This document shows positions 28,282-37,441 of a DNA stretch of 64,000 nucleotides, piece after piece. The notes beneath the pieces are model-generated. The model was not told the DNA's origin. It searched no databases and worked only from the letters and a program-made list of their open reading frames with translations. Made by a program: the position numbers and the translations under genes. The number at the start of each line of letters is the position of its first letter. Position 1 is the first letter of the stretch. The stretch spans positions 1 to 64,000 of the forward strand of contig NZ_JABBNB010000022.1 in NCBI RefSeq assembly GCF_012933505.1. The letters are read 5' to 3'. Source of the DNA: Gordonia asplenii (GTDB lineage Bacteria > Actinomycetota > Actinomycetes > Mycobacteriales > Mycobacteriaceae).

Positions 28282-29111
28282 CCGTGCCCGTTGCGTCTCG
28301 AAGAGCTTTTCCCAGATCAGTCGTGTCCCTGACATCGCTCGTCGTCCTGCTTGCCATGAGTTCGCTGCTGTCGGGCTGCATGACCCGCTCGACGACGGTC
28401 GGCGACCGGTTCGCCGGTGAGATCATCGTCGCGACCTCCCCGGACAACCCCCGCGGCGCACCGCACCTCGACATTCCGCAGTCGATGTCGAGCCACGTCA
28501 CGGTCACCGACTACAAGGAGACCGATAAGACCGGCGATCAGACTCTGCGCATCGGCACCCGTGCGTACTACTCCGACCTCACCGCGGGTCAGTTCGGCCA
28601 GCTCGCCGACATCATCGCCGGAGCCTTCGACAACTCCAGCATGAGCATGGACATCAGCGGCAAACGCAGCGGCGACGTCGTCCGGATGCGCGGGACCGCG
28701 GACCTGTCCGACCTTGTGGCACAACGGGATCAGATCCGCTTCACGGTGTCCTTCAGCGGTCCGGTGGTCGCGACCAACGGTGAGCAGACGGGCCAGCAGA
28801 CGGTTTCCTGGAACCTGCCGATCGGCAAGTCGAGCACACTCAACGCCGACGCCGAGTACCCCGACCCGGCAACCGCCGCCGTCAGCAGTTGGGCGTGGCT
28901 GCTCGCGGTCATCTGCATCGTGGTCGTCGCGCTCGTCCTGCTGGTCGCCTACCGCAACCGCGATCGCGCACCGCGGCCGGGAGCACCGGCGGCGAAAACC
29001 GGGAAGTCGGCGGAGACACCGAAGACGGCGGCACAAAAGGCGGCGGCGCAAGAGACGGCGGCGCAAGAGACGGAAAAGGCAGCGAAGGCCACGAAGGCCG
29101 CCAAGAGCTGA
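28275..29111 (+). CDS. lppM: LppM-like lipoprotein (DUF3153)
   Basis: 278 residues. The signal peptide ends in a lipobox LLSGC (Cys near residue 35), so the protein should be lipidated and outside. The lipoprotein body has the LppM features (DLTAGQFGQLADII, IRFTVSFSGPVV, VSWNLPIGKSSTLNADAEYP). A second membrane helix near residues 210-232 (WLLAVICIVVVALVLLVAY) is followed by an Ala/Lys/Thr-rich tail of about 45 residues. In M. tuberculosis Rv2171/LppM binds phosphoinositol-mannosides. ATG 28275 overlaps the crtO end by seven bases. Confidence 0.87.
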   Translation: MVTVPVASRRAFPRSVVSLTSLVVLLAMSSLLSGCMTRSTTVGDRFAGEIIVATSPDNPRGAPHLDIPQSMSSHVTVTDYKETDKTGDQTLRIGTRAYYSDLTAGQFGQLADIIAGAFDNSSMSMDISGKRSGDVVRMRGTADLSDLVAQRDQIRFTVSFSGPVVATNGEQTGQQTVSWNLPIGKSSTLNADAEYPDPATAAVSSWAWLLAVICIVVVALVLLVAYRNRDRAPRPGAPAAKTGKSAETPKTAAQKAAAQETAAQETEKAAKATKAAKS

Positions 29112-29154
29112 GCCCACCACCGTCGCGATGCGGACCGTTGGCTAGCCTGGTCGG

Positions 29155-30243
29155 GTGACTATCGACGCGGCCGCACCGACCCCGATCGAGGCCGTCCCGA
29201 CGGTGATTCAGGCGCGATTGACCGAATTCTTCGACGCCGTGGCACCCACGGTCGCGGCGATCTCGCCGGTGGTCACCGCCGGAGCCGACCACCTGCGCGC
29301 CTTCGTCCTCAACGGCGGCAAACGCGTCCGCCCCACCTTCGCGTGGGCAGGTTGGCAGTGCGCGGTCCAGACCACAGATCCCCAGGTCAACCCCGATTCC
29401 ACTGACGTCGTGACCCTCGGCGCGGCGTTGGAGTTGGTGCAGGCGTGTGCGTTGATCCACGACGACATCATCGATCGATCCGACACCCGCCGCGGTCGCG
29501 CCACCGTGCACCGCGTCTACGACGCCGAGCACGCGGAGTCGGGCTGGTCGGGTTCGTCGTCGCATTTCGGCGAATCGGCCGCGATTCTCGTCGGCGACCT
29601 CGCACTGGCGTGGGCCGACGACCTCGCCGGCACGCTGCCCCGCCACGTCGCGCCCATCTGGTCGGCGATGCGGACCGAGGTGCTCGGCGGTCAGCTCCTC
29701 GACATCGTGAACGAAGCATCCGGTGACGAATCGGTCGACGCGGCGATGGCCGTGATGCGATTCAAGACAGCCGCCTATACCGTCGCCCGACCACTGGAAC
29801 TCGGTGCGGCGCTTGGTGATGCGTCCGCGGATCTCATCGCTGCCTTGGCCGGGATCGGCGCCGATCTCGGCCTCGCCTTCCAACTGCGCGACGATCTGCT
29901 CGGTGTGTTCGGCGATCCCGCGACCACCGGCAAGCCGTCCGGCGACGACCTCGTCGCGGGCAAGCGCACCGTCCTGATCGCCGATGGTCTGTCGCGTGCT
30001 CACGCGACCGCTCCCGAAGCGGCACAGGCGCTTCGGTCGTCGCTCGGACGGCAACTGTCCGACGCCGAGCTGACCGCGGCCCGCGACATCCTGCGTGACG
30101 TCGGAGCCGTCGGAGCCATCGAAGACCGCATCACCCATCATCTTCAGCAAGCCCTGCAGGCCATCGACGACCTGCCGACCGGCGCGCGTGCACGCACCGA
30201 CCTCGCGAACGTGGCGACCGCGATCGCCTACCGGAACTCATGA
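29155..30243 (+). CDS. idsA: Polyprenyl (geranylgeranyl) diphosphate synthase
   Basis: 362-residue trans-prenyltransferase that extends allylic diphosphates with IPP. The first Asp-rich motif is HDDIIDRSDTRRGRATVH and the second is LAFQLRDDLLGVFGDP; GGKRVRP binds pyrophosphate and VAGKRT lies near the end. Here it is most likely the GGPP synthase (CrtE role) for the carotenoid genes and possibly for other prenyl lipids, the Rv2173/idsA2 homologue. GTG 29155 is 43 bases after lppM. Its stop overlaps crtI (ATGA). Confidence 0.92.
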   Translation: MTIDAAAPTPIEAVPTVIQARLTEFFDAVAPTVAAISPVVTAGADHLRAFVLNGGKRVRPTFAWAGWQCAVQTTDPQVNPDSTDVVTLGAALELVQACALIHDDIIDRSDTRRGRATVHRVYDAEHAESGWSGSSSHFGESAAILVGDLALAWADDLAGTLPRHVAPIWSAMRTEVLGGQLLDIVNEASGDESVDAAMAVMRFKTAAYTVARPLELGAALGDASADLIAALAGIGADLGLAFQLRDDLLGVFGDPATTGKPSGDDLVAGKRTVLIADGLSRAHATAPEAAQALRSSLGRQLSDAELTAARDILRDVGAVGAIEDRITHHLQQALQAIDDLPTGARARTDLANVATAIAYRNS

Positions 30244-31826
30244 GCACACAACGCATTCCAGGACCGACCGAACGGATCGTCATCGTCGGGGCGGGTCTGT
30301 CCGGTCTCACCGCGGGGCTGTATCTGCGCGCCGCGGGCCACCAGGTGACGATCATCGAACGCGATGGTCATGCCGGCGGCCTGGTCCGCACCGAACAGCT
30401 GACTGCCGCAGACGGCACCACGCACCGATTCGACACCGGCGCAACGATTCTCACCATGCCCGAGTTGATCCTCGACGCACTGGGCGCGGTCGGCGTCGAC
30501 CGGGTGCGGGCCACGGCGCGCCTGGACCTGCGGCGCGTCGATCCGAGTTATGCGATGCGATTCGCCGACGGCTCCGCGCTCGACGTGCGCGCCGACCGGG
30601 CCGCATTGGTCAAAGAGGTCGACGTACGGTTCGGCGCCGAGCAAGCGCGCGGGGTCGCCGAGCTCGCGACGTGGCTCGACCGGCTCTACGACGTCGAGTA
30701 CGACGCGTTCATCGACCGGAATTTCGACGGACTGACCGATTTCGTGGGACCCGAATTGCGCGGTCCGGTAACACAATTGGTTCGGCTGGGCACCATCCGC
30801 GGGCTCACCGGGGCGATCGCCCGCTTCGTGAGCGACGACCGCCTCCAGCGAGCGTTCACCTTTCAGGCGCTCTACGCCGGTGTGCCGCCGCAGCGAGCCG
30901 CGGCGATCTACGCGATCATCGCGCAGATGGATATCGGCCGCGGCGTGTCGTATCCGGTCGGTGGCATGGGCCGGGTGGGCGAGGTTCTCGCGCAGGCGTT
31001 CCGCGACGCGGGCGGGGTGATCGACTTCGGCACGCGGGCGACGGCGTTGCGGCATGTCGGTAGCCGCGTCGAAGTCGTTCACGGCGTCGACTCCGACGGT
31101 GCGTCGATCGACTATCCGGCCGACGCGGTGATCGCCGCTGTCGGCGTGCCAGTCATCGAGTCGTTGTTGGCCGCGGGGTCGTCGGGCGGAGGGCGCGGAA
31201 CCCGGCGCCGGCGCCGCTCGGTGCGCTACTCCCCGAGTGCCGTTGTGGCACATGGCATCGTACCGACGTCGGCGACGCGGTCATGGCCGGGTGATCACCA
31301 CAGCATCGACTTCGGACAGGCATGGAAGTCGACGTTCCGGCAGATCTCACCCGGACGCCGACGTCGGGGTGAATTGATGTCGGATCCGTCGCTGTTGCTC
31401 ACCCGCCCGGCGATCAGCGACCCGGAGAACTTCTGCCGCAACGGATTCGAGTCGGTCTCGGTGCTGGCGCCCTGCCCCAACCTGGACACCGCCCCATTCG
31501 ACTGGGCGCCGCTGGCGCGGCCCTACGTCGCCGAGTGCCTCGCGGTGCTCGAACAGCGCGGCTACTGCGGGATCACGGACATGGAGGTTCTACGGGTCGA
31601 CGACCCCAGCAGTTGGGCCGCCGCGGGTTACGGCGCGGGCACCCCGTTCAGTGCGGCGCACACCGTCGCGCAGACCGGACCGTTCCGCACGCCGAATCGG
31701 TGGCCCGGCGTCGAGAATCTCATCGTGGCCGGTGCCGCGACCACACCGGGCGTCGGAATTCCGCCGGTGCTGATCTCCGGCCGGCTCGCGGCCGATCGAA
31801 TCACGCCCACCGGAGCGCGACGGTGA
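30240..31826 (+). CDS. crtI: Phytoene desaturase CrtI
   Basis: 528-residue FAD enzyme converting phytoene to lycopene or related polyenes. N-terminal VIVGAGLSGLTAGLYLRAAGHQV and the GGLVRTE FAD loop; FTFQALYAGVPPQRAAAIYA and YPVGGMGRVGEVLAQAF in the middle; C-terminal NLIVAGAATTPGVGIPPVLISG is the usual carotenoid oxidoreductase signature. It starts inside the idsA stop and ends overlapping mptA (GTGA), so the three are translationally coupled. Confidence 0.92.
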   Translation: MSTQRIPGPTERIVIVGAGLSGLTAGLYLRAAGHQVTIIERDGHAGGLVRTEQLTAADGTTHRFDTGATILTMPELILDALGAVGVDRVRATARLDLRRVDPSYAMRFADGSALDVRADRAALVKEVDVRFGAEQARGVAELATWLDRLYDVEYDAFIDRNFDGLTDFVGPELRGPVTQLVRLGTIRGLTGAIARFVSDDRLQRAFTFQALYAGVPPQRAAAIYAIIAQMDIGRGVSYPVGGMGRVGEVLAQAFRDAGGVIDFGTRATALRHVGSRVEVVHGVDSDGASIDYPADAVIAAVGVPVIESLLAAGSSGGGRGTRRRRRSVRYSPSAVVAHGIVPTSATRSWPGDHHSIDFGQAWKSTFRQISPGRRRRGELMSDPSLLLTRPAISDPENFCRNGFESVSVLAPCPNLDTAPFDWAPLARPYVAECLAVLEQRGYCGITDMEVLRVDDPSSWAAAGYGAGTPFSAAHTVAQTGPFRTPNRWPGVENLIVAGAATTPGVGIPPVLISGRLAADRITPTGARR

Positions 31827-33409
31827 CTGACACCCCCGACACTGCTCGCGCGCCACGCGAATTGTGGTGGGGCGCGCTGGCTTCTGGCCCTGTGGCGATC
31901 GGAGCGTTCGGCGTGGCCGACATCCCCCGAGCAAGCCACGCGGCACAGTGGGGATTCCTCGCCACGATGACGTACGGCCACGGAAAGACGCTGTCGGCGA
32001 TTCTGTTCTGGACGGGCGTCGCGACGATGGTGTTCTGCTGGATGCGGGTCGGGCGACGACTGCTCGCGGGCGATGACCAGTCGCGGTCCGCGGTCCCACC
32101 CACTCTGCGCCACATGCGACTTGCGGCGCTCGGCTGGGCGGCGCCACTGATGGTGACCGTCCCCATTTACAGCCGCGACGTCTACGCCTACCTCGCCCAG
32201 GCCGCGGTGTTCCGGGCCGGCTTCAACCCCTACACCGACGGACCCGTGCACTACCCGGGCCCGCTGCTGGACAGCATGGCGCAGGTGTGGGCGGCGACCA
32301 CGGCCCCCTACGGCCCCGCGTTCGTCGCATTGATGCGCGGCGTCGTGCAGCTCACCGGCGACCACGTCATCCTCGGCGTGCTGGTCGTCCGGCTCGTGCT
32401 GTTGCCCGGATTGTTGTTGTCGCTGTGGGCGATTCCCCGTCTGGCCCGGCATTTCGGCGCGTCGCCGCAGACCGGTTTGTGGCTGGCGATACTCAATCCG
32501 CTGATTCTGATTCACGTCGTCGGCGGTCCGCACGTCGAACTGCTGATGATGGGAGTTCTGGTCGCCGGGGTGACCCTCGTCGTCACCCGGCGTCACCTGA
32601 CCGGCCTCGTGGTCCTCGGGCTGGCGGTGTCGATCAAGATCACCGCGGGCGTGGCCATTCCGTTCGTGGTGTGGATCTGGCTCGCCCATCTTCGTGACGA
32701 CCGCGCACAGTCTGATCCCGACGCGTCGGCAGTTGCGTTGTGGCGGTTGGGTTGGCGGCCGGTCGTCGGTGTGTTCGCGGCGACCGTGCTGATTCCGGTG
32801 GCGGTGTTCGCGTTCTGGACGACGGTGACCGGACTTGGCATGGGCTGGCTCAACGGGCTGAGCTGGGCGGATCGAATCATCAACTGGCTCACCGTCCCGA
32901 CACTCGTCGGGCACGTCGTGACGTGGGTCGCCGCACCGTTCGTCGCCCTGAATCTGCAGCCGGTGCTGGGAGTCACCCGGCTCATCGGTGAGGCTGCGCT
33001 CGCGCTGATCCTGGTCTGGATGTGGTGGCGGGGCCGTGGTGGCGAGCGGATCGCGATGACCTCGTTGCTGTGGGCGATGTTCGCGGTGCTGCTGCTCGAG
33101 CCCTCGTCGCTGCCGTGGTATTACACCTGGGTGCTGGTGCTGGCCGCGGCGGTCACGCTGCCGAATTCGGCGCGGGCATGGATCATCGGCGCCGCTGTGG
33201 TGGGTCTCATCGTGTTCCAGCCCGACGATTCGATCGTGTTGTACAAGCCCGTCGAGTTGCTGTTGGCGTTCACGCTCGGAGCGCTGGCGGGTTGGTCGCT
33301 GCGCCACCCCGATCCGTTGCGATTGGGGTCGGCCGCACGCTGGGTCTGGTCGGATTCGGCATCGCGCCCGACTGACGTCGCCGACGCCGACGCGGCGCCG
33401 GTCCGATGA
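31823..33409 (+). CDS. mptA: Alpha-(1->6) mannopyranosyltransferase MptA
   Basis: 528-residue GT-C membrane glycosyltransferase (Rv2174-like) that uses decaprenyl-phosphomannose to extend the mannan backbone of lipomannan and lipoarabinomannan on the outer membrane face. About 12-13 helices; the first loop has YSRDVYAYLAQAAVFRAGFNPY with the acidic catalytic residue of GT-C enzymes, and FNPYTDGPVHYPGP is typical of the MptA/B family. The GTG at 31823 overlaps crtI; the stop overlaps crtB (ATGA). Its position inside a carotenoid operon is unusual. Confidence 0.92.
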   Translation: MTDTPDTARAPRELWWGALASGPVAIGAFGVADIPRASHAAQWGFLATMTYGHGKTLSAILFWTGVATMVFCWMRVGRRLLAGDDQSRSAVPPTLRHMRLAALGWAAPLMVTVPIYSRDVYAYLAQAAVFRAGFNPYTDGPVHYPGPLLDSMAQVWAATTAPYGPAFVALMRGVVQLTGDHVILGVLVVRLVLLPGLLLSLWAIPRLARHFGASPQTGLWLAILNPLILIHVVGGPHVELLMMGVLVAGVTLVVTRRHLTGLVVLGLAVSIKITAGVAIPFVVWIWLAHLRDDRAQSDPDASAVALWRLGWRPVVGVFAATVLIPVAVFAFWTTVTGLGMGWLNGLSWADRIINWLTVPTLVGHVVTWVAAPFVALNLQPVLGVTRLIGEAALALILVWMWWRGRGGERIAMTSLLWAMFAVLLLEPSSLPWYYTWVLVLAAAVTLPNSARAWIIGAAVVGLIVFQPDDSIVLYKPVELLLAFTLGALAGWSLRHPDPLRLGSAARWVWSDSASRPTDVADADAAPVR

Positions 33410-34344
33410 CCGGTGCTCGCGTCCCGCAGATCGATCGCGGGTACCGATATTCGGCCGCGCTGATCGCCGACCACGGTCGGACGTATCACCTTGCCGCGCA
33501 ATTGCTTCCGGCCGCCAATCGCCGAGGAGTGAGTGCGCTCTACGGATTCGCGCGAATCGTCGACGACATCGTCGATCACGCCGACGACGAGCCGCTGGCG
33601 ACGTTGACGCATCTCGACGCGGTTCTCGCCGCATTCGACGCGACGGTGCGCGACGGTTCAACGGGTGATCTGGTCGCGACGGGGAAGCTGTCGCAGATGG
33701 AAGCCGACGTCGTGGCCGCGGCCGCCGACACCGCTCGACGCTGGACGATCCCGACGGAGTATTTCACCGCCTTCGGCCGGTCGATGCGGATGGACGTGCC
33801 GGGGGCGGAGGACTTCGTCAACCGCTACCGAACCTTGGAGCAGTTGCGTTGTTACACATACGGTTCCGCGTCGGTGATCGGCCTGCAGCTGTTGCCGTTG
33901 CTCGGCGTCGGCGATCAGGCACCCGACTCACCGACCGCCACCGCGGCGGCGCTGCTCGGTGAGGCGTTTCAGCTTACGAACTTTCTCCGCGACGTCCGCG
34001 AAGACCTCGACCGCGACCGGATCTACCTGCCGACCGACGAGCTGCTCACATTCGGCGTCGACGAGGCCCACCTCCGACGGTGCCGTGCGGCGCGCACGAC
34101 GAGTCCGCAACTCCGCCGCGCCGTGGCGCACCTAATCGCGATCAACCGCGGTCTCTATCGTCGGGCGACGCCGGGAATCGCGTTGTTGCCCAGAAGAATC
34201 CGCCCGGCGATCGCCGCTGCGGCGGCCTCGTACGCGGAGATCCTGACGGTGATCGAGTCACCTGCCACCGACATCATGGCGACGCGAGCGGTGGTGAGCA
34301 GACGTCGTCGACTGCGGCACGCGGTCGAGGCGTTGAAGGGCTAG
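33406..34344 (+). CDS. crtB: Phytoene synthase CrtB
   Basis: 312-residue head-to-head prenyltransferase joining two GGPP to phytoene. The two metal-binding motifs are DDIVDHADD and NFLRDVREDLDRDRIYLP; YCYxVA is replaced by RCYTYGSASVIGLQLLPLLG, which still fits the family. ATG 33406 overlaps the mptA stop. It is the last gene of the run; no lycopene cyclase gene is present in the window, so ring formation must be encoded elsewhere if CrtO is active. Confidence 0.92.
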   Translation: MTGARVPQIDRGYRYSAALIADHGRTYHLAAQLLPAANRRGVSALYGFARIVDDIVDHADDEPLATLTHLDAVLAAFDATVRDGSTGDLVATGKLSQMEADVVAAAADTARRWTIPTEYFTAFGRSMRMDVPGAEDFVNRYRTLEQLRCYTYGSASVIGLQLLPLLGVGDQAPDSPTATAAALLGEAFQLTNFLRDVREDLDRDRIYLPTDELLTFGVDEAHLRRCRAARTTSPQLRRAVAHLIAINRGLYRRATPGIALLPRRIRPAIAAAAASYAEILTVIESPATDIMATRAVVSRRRRLRHAVEALKG

Positions 34345-34349
34345 TGCAC

Positions 34350-34490
34350 ACGCTGACGCCGCCCTCCACTGGCTGAGCCCAGGCTGAGCCCGGATTCACC
34401 GCCGGCAGGCTCTCTCCGCTGGTTGAGCCGTGAGGAGCGTTAGCGACGAGCGTGTCGAAACCAAGGTGACACAACGGATTTCGCGAGTCA
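34350..34490 (+). repeat. Dispersed palindromic repeat, copy B
   Basis: Contains CTGGTTGAGCCGTGAGGAGCG and TAGCGACGAGCGTGTCGAAACC, then TGACACAACGGATTTCGCG. It aligns with 37,198-37,312 over about 110 bases in the same orientation, and its tail matches 37,569-37,595. It lies just after crtB. Confidence 0.8.
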
Positions 34491-34768
34491 CGGCTGACGG
34501 CAGACCAACACTGCGACATCAGCGCAACCGTCGATTGCACCCGCTGGGTGCGCGACGGGAGACGATCTCCACGGTCGGAGTCGAAGTTGAACTAGTGGAT
34601 GCCGCGTCTAAACGGTGTGATGTGGCGGCCCTCCGGCCCCGAGCGGCCGATTGCATTCTACCCCGTCACCGGCGCCCGGGGAACATTCACCCCGCCACCG
34701 CTGAGCAGGCAGTTTCCAATCAGGGCCGCGGGTGAGTGGAAACGCGCGCGAACGGTTCACCTCATCTG

Positions 34769-34807
34769 CTCACAGACACCTCACCTTGACGGCGGGGTGT
34801 CTGCGAG
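34769..34807 (+). terminator. Hairpin with 12-base arms
   Basis: Arms CTCACAGACACC (34769-34780) and GGTGTCTGCGAG (34796-34807) pair at 11 of 12 positions. There is no T-tract. It may be a terminator-like or RNA structure on either strand. Confidence 0.4.
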
Positions 34808-35376
34808 GAAACGAGGTGGACGTGGCGGTCATCGACGACCGCCGTGACGGTTCGACTACCGCCGCGTGACCGCACTCCGTGGTGCGAACGCGGCCGTGGC
34901 GCAGTCCAGAACGCGAGTCGCCACCCGGGTGGGGTACAACGATTCGTTGATACCACTGATGCGCAATAGACGCGAGCCCCTCTCCAACCGCCGTGGCAAC
35001 AGTGGCATCGGTGCCTTCGGTACGCAATCATGGTCGCGGCCGAATTCCCGCGGGATATTCCCGACCGCTTGGCCGCGACAATCTACGGTCGGAGTCGAAG
35101 TGGACGGGCTTCGGTGTGTCGGTGGCTGTCGGTGAGCGACGTCGGGGGTCGACCATCGTTGCGGCACAACGGAACTCGCAGATGCTCCAGTGCACGCACG
35201 TCCGGCCCGCTGTCACGACTGTGACGCGGGCTGATCCACTGTGTGTGGCGTGAGTTCAATGGGCGGTGTGTGACGCTGCCAGGCGTGCGCGACACGACTG
35301 GCTACCAGTGCGATGGTGCCGCGTTCTGGGCTGTGACGCGCTGCCACAAACGATTGTGTGCCGGTGGGGTGGCCCA

Positions 35377-36978
35377 TCACGTTTGCAGGCGCACACTCTG
35401 CACGGTGATGTCGGCTCGGTGCAGCACCGTCATGTACCGGAGGAACCGTTCGACGGCCGACCCACCCGAGGACACCCGAGTAGTGTGCGGTCCCGGCATG
35501 GTTGCAGCGGTCGGCGCGGCAGCGGCGGGTCCAGTGGTCGGCGGATCGGCCACGGCGATCGGCTCGACCGGCAGGTCTATCCGGTGGACCGGATTGACCT
35601 GCCACGGCCCGTCACTACCGGCCGGTCGCCACCCCATCCGCCCGGAATGCGGGCCGGCGTCGAGAACCCGTGTCTCCCACTGCCCCGGCCGCGACCCGAC
35701 CATTCTGTTATGCCGCCCACACGCCGCACCCAACTTGTCGATATCGGTGTGCCCGTTCTTCGCCCAGTCCGGGGCATGGTGGGCCTCGGTATGCGCGAAC
35801 GGCACACTGCACAACGGCGCCGTGCAGCCACGGTCACGCCCGAACAACGCCAACCGCTGCGCCTTGGAGGCGAACCGGTTCGCCCGGCCGAGATACAGGA
35901 CCTCCTGGGTGTGGTCGGCGAACACCTCCAACCAGACACCAGCCTGTGCAGCGATCTCGACGAGGTCCCCGACCGGGATGTCAGTACCGGTGGCGGTGTA
36001 CCCGAACCCGGCAACGTTGGCCAACTCGGCCAGGCTCGTGGTGACCACCACCTCCGCCGGCAGTCGATCCGGCCGTCCCAGCGCCCCATGCCCCAGGACA
36101 TACCGCAACATCGCCGCCAGGGCGTCATGATTGCGCTGCGCCTGCGTGCGGGTATCGCGGGCCCGAGCCTCGGCGAGCACCTGCGGGTCCAGCTGGGGAT
36201 CGTCGCCGGGCCCGAACACCGGCTCCTCATCGTCGGGATTGTTCATTCCCGGCGCCGCCCACGCCGACAGGATCACCTCCAGCATGGCCCGGACCGTCGG
36301 GGTCAACAATCCCTTCAACGTCGACATCAACTGCTGATCCTGTGGGCACAGCGTCAGGCCGCGTTGACGTTGCCGATCCCTGTCATCGGTGAGCCTGCCG
36401 TCCGGATCCAGATGGGCCAGCAGCCGGTCTCCGATCTTCGCCAGATCAGTCGGATTGAACAGCCGCGCGTTGGCGGCGAGTTCTTTTTCCGCCTGCGCGA
36501 TCCGGTCGACTCCGACCGCGGCTGGAATCTTCGTCATCACGGATTCGATGACAGTCACATGATCCTCGCCGATCGCGCCGTCGGCGATCGCCTCAGCCGT
36601 GCACGGTCGGTGCGGGGGCAGTGGTTGGCCGGTAACCGCGCGGCGTTGCGACACCGCGTTCGCCGCGGTGATCCGCCTGCTCGCCGGCCCGCCGCCCAAC
36701 CGGATTCCGGTCGACAGAAACTGGCGCAACGTCGTGAACCCGACCGCGGTGAACGCGGCCCGGTCCTGGGCCTCCCGTACCCGCTGCAACCCCACGCAGG
36801 CCAGTTTGCGACCGATCCGCTCCTGCGTATACAGCAGCGCAGCGAGTTCCCGCTGCGATAACTCCGTCGTCGACGAGGCAGCCACGTGGTCCACGCTGAC
36901 TTCGACCAACTCGTAGAGTTGGTCCACCGGCAGCTCACCCAAGCGAGCCTCGTCGACCACATCGCACATATCGGTCAC
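35377..36978 (-). CDS. 13E12-type DUF222/HNH endonuclease-domain protein
   Basis: 533 residues. The long N-terminal DUF222 region (residues 1-330, helical, with SQRELAALLYTQERIGRKLA) is followed by an HNH module: DRGCTAPLCSVPFAHTEAHHAPDW and CGRHNRMV hold the Cys, His and Asn residues expected of a zinc-stabilised HNH nuclease. A Pro/Ala-rich tail follows. Such 13E12 repeat family genes are multi-copy in mycolic-acid actinobacteria and some are mobile or SOS-linked; the target is unknown. The GTG at 36978 has GGGAGG about ten bases upstream. Dispersed repeats lie on both sides. Confidence 0.88.
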   Translation of the reverse strand: MTDMCDVVDEARLGELPVDQLYELVEVSVDHVAASSTTELSQRELAALLYTQERIGRKLACVGLQRVREAQDRAAFTAVGFTTLRQFLSTGIRLGGGPASRRITAANAVSQRRAVTGQPLPPHRPCTAEAIADGAIGEDHVTVIESVMTKIPAAVGVDRIAQAEKELAANARLFNPTDLAKIGDRLLAHLDPDGRLTDDRDRQRQRGLTLCPQDQQLMSTLKGLLTPTVRAMLEVILSAWAAPGMNNPDDEEPVFGPGDDPQLDPQVLAEARARDTRTQAQRNHDALAAMLRYVLGHGALGRPDRLPAEVVVTTSLAELANVAGFGYTATGTDIPVGDLVEIAAQAGVWLEVFADHTQEVLYLGRANRFASKAQRLALFGRDRGCTAPLCSVPFAHTEAHHAPDWAKNGHTDIDKLGAACGRHNRMVGSRPGQWETRVLDAGPHSGRMGWRPAGSDGPWQVNPVHRIDLPVEPIAVADPPTTGPAAAAPTAATMPGPHTTRVSSGGSAVERFLRYMTVLHRADITVQSVRLQT

Positions 36979-37197
36979 CGAGTCCTCACCTCCCACCGAA
37001 TCACTGGGTTGACCTGCCCCTCTCCGGGGTATGACCGAACACTACCCCGACCCACTGACAACAAATTGTGTGCCGACCGCCCGGCCCCCGACGCGCCACA
37101 GCCGTGGGCGCTTCGAGCAAGCCAACGCACGGCCACCCCAGTACACCGACGTTCGCGAGCTCGTCTCGGCTCTCGGCCTGGATCGACCGATGGCACC

Positions 37198-37312
37198 CCC
37201 TCCGCTGGTTGAGCCGGGTTTCACCGGTCGGGGCCACTGCATCTGCTGGTTGAGCCGCGAGGAGCGCTAGCGACGAGCGTGTCGAAACCCCTGTACCACA
37301 ATGCATTTGATG
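37198..37312 (+). repeat. Dispersed palindromic repeat, copy C
   Basis: Two CTGGTTGAGCCG words, then GAGGAGCGCTAGCGACGAGCG and TGTCGAAACC. It is nearly the same as copy B (34,350-34,490). Confidence 0.8.
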
Positions 37313-37441
37313 GTCGAGCACGTGTCGGACTGCGATGGAATCGAACATCGAGGCATGGGCACCCGAAGGGGGCGCACGCGACACTTGCCGGGTGACATCG
37401 ACGATATTGGCGCACATCATCGAAAGTCGTTGTGGCTGAGA

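Larger units (their letters stand above)
34345..35376. other. Non-coding, structured 1-kb region between crtB and the HNH gene
   Basis: No ORF here looks real in composition or homology. It holds a dispersed repeat copy at 34,350-34,490, a hairpin at 34,769-34,807, several smaller inverted pairs (for example GCGGTCATCGACGACCGC near 34,830) and the word ACGGTCGGAGTCGAAGT twice, near 34,572 and 35,089. crtB and the HNH gene converge on it, so it must also hold their terminators. Confidence 0.6.

Noticed and set aside
31628-33661. Long minus-strand ORF of 677 codons opposite mptA
   Set aside because: It is very rich in Arg, His, Asp and Gln and is the antisense of mptA; high GC opens such frames. 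No family resemblance.
36979-37060. SOS box before the 13E12-type gene
   Set aside because: Some mycobacterial 13E12 genes have LexA sites, but only a partial CCGAACAC half-site is seen here.
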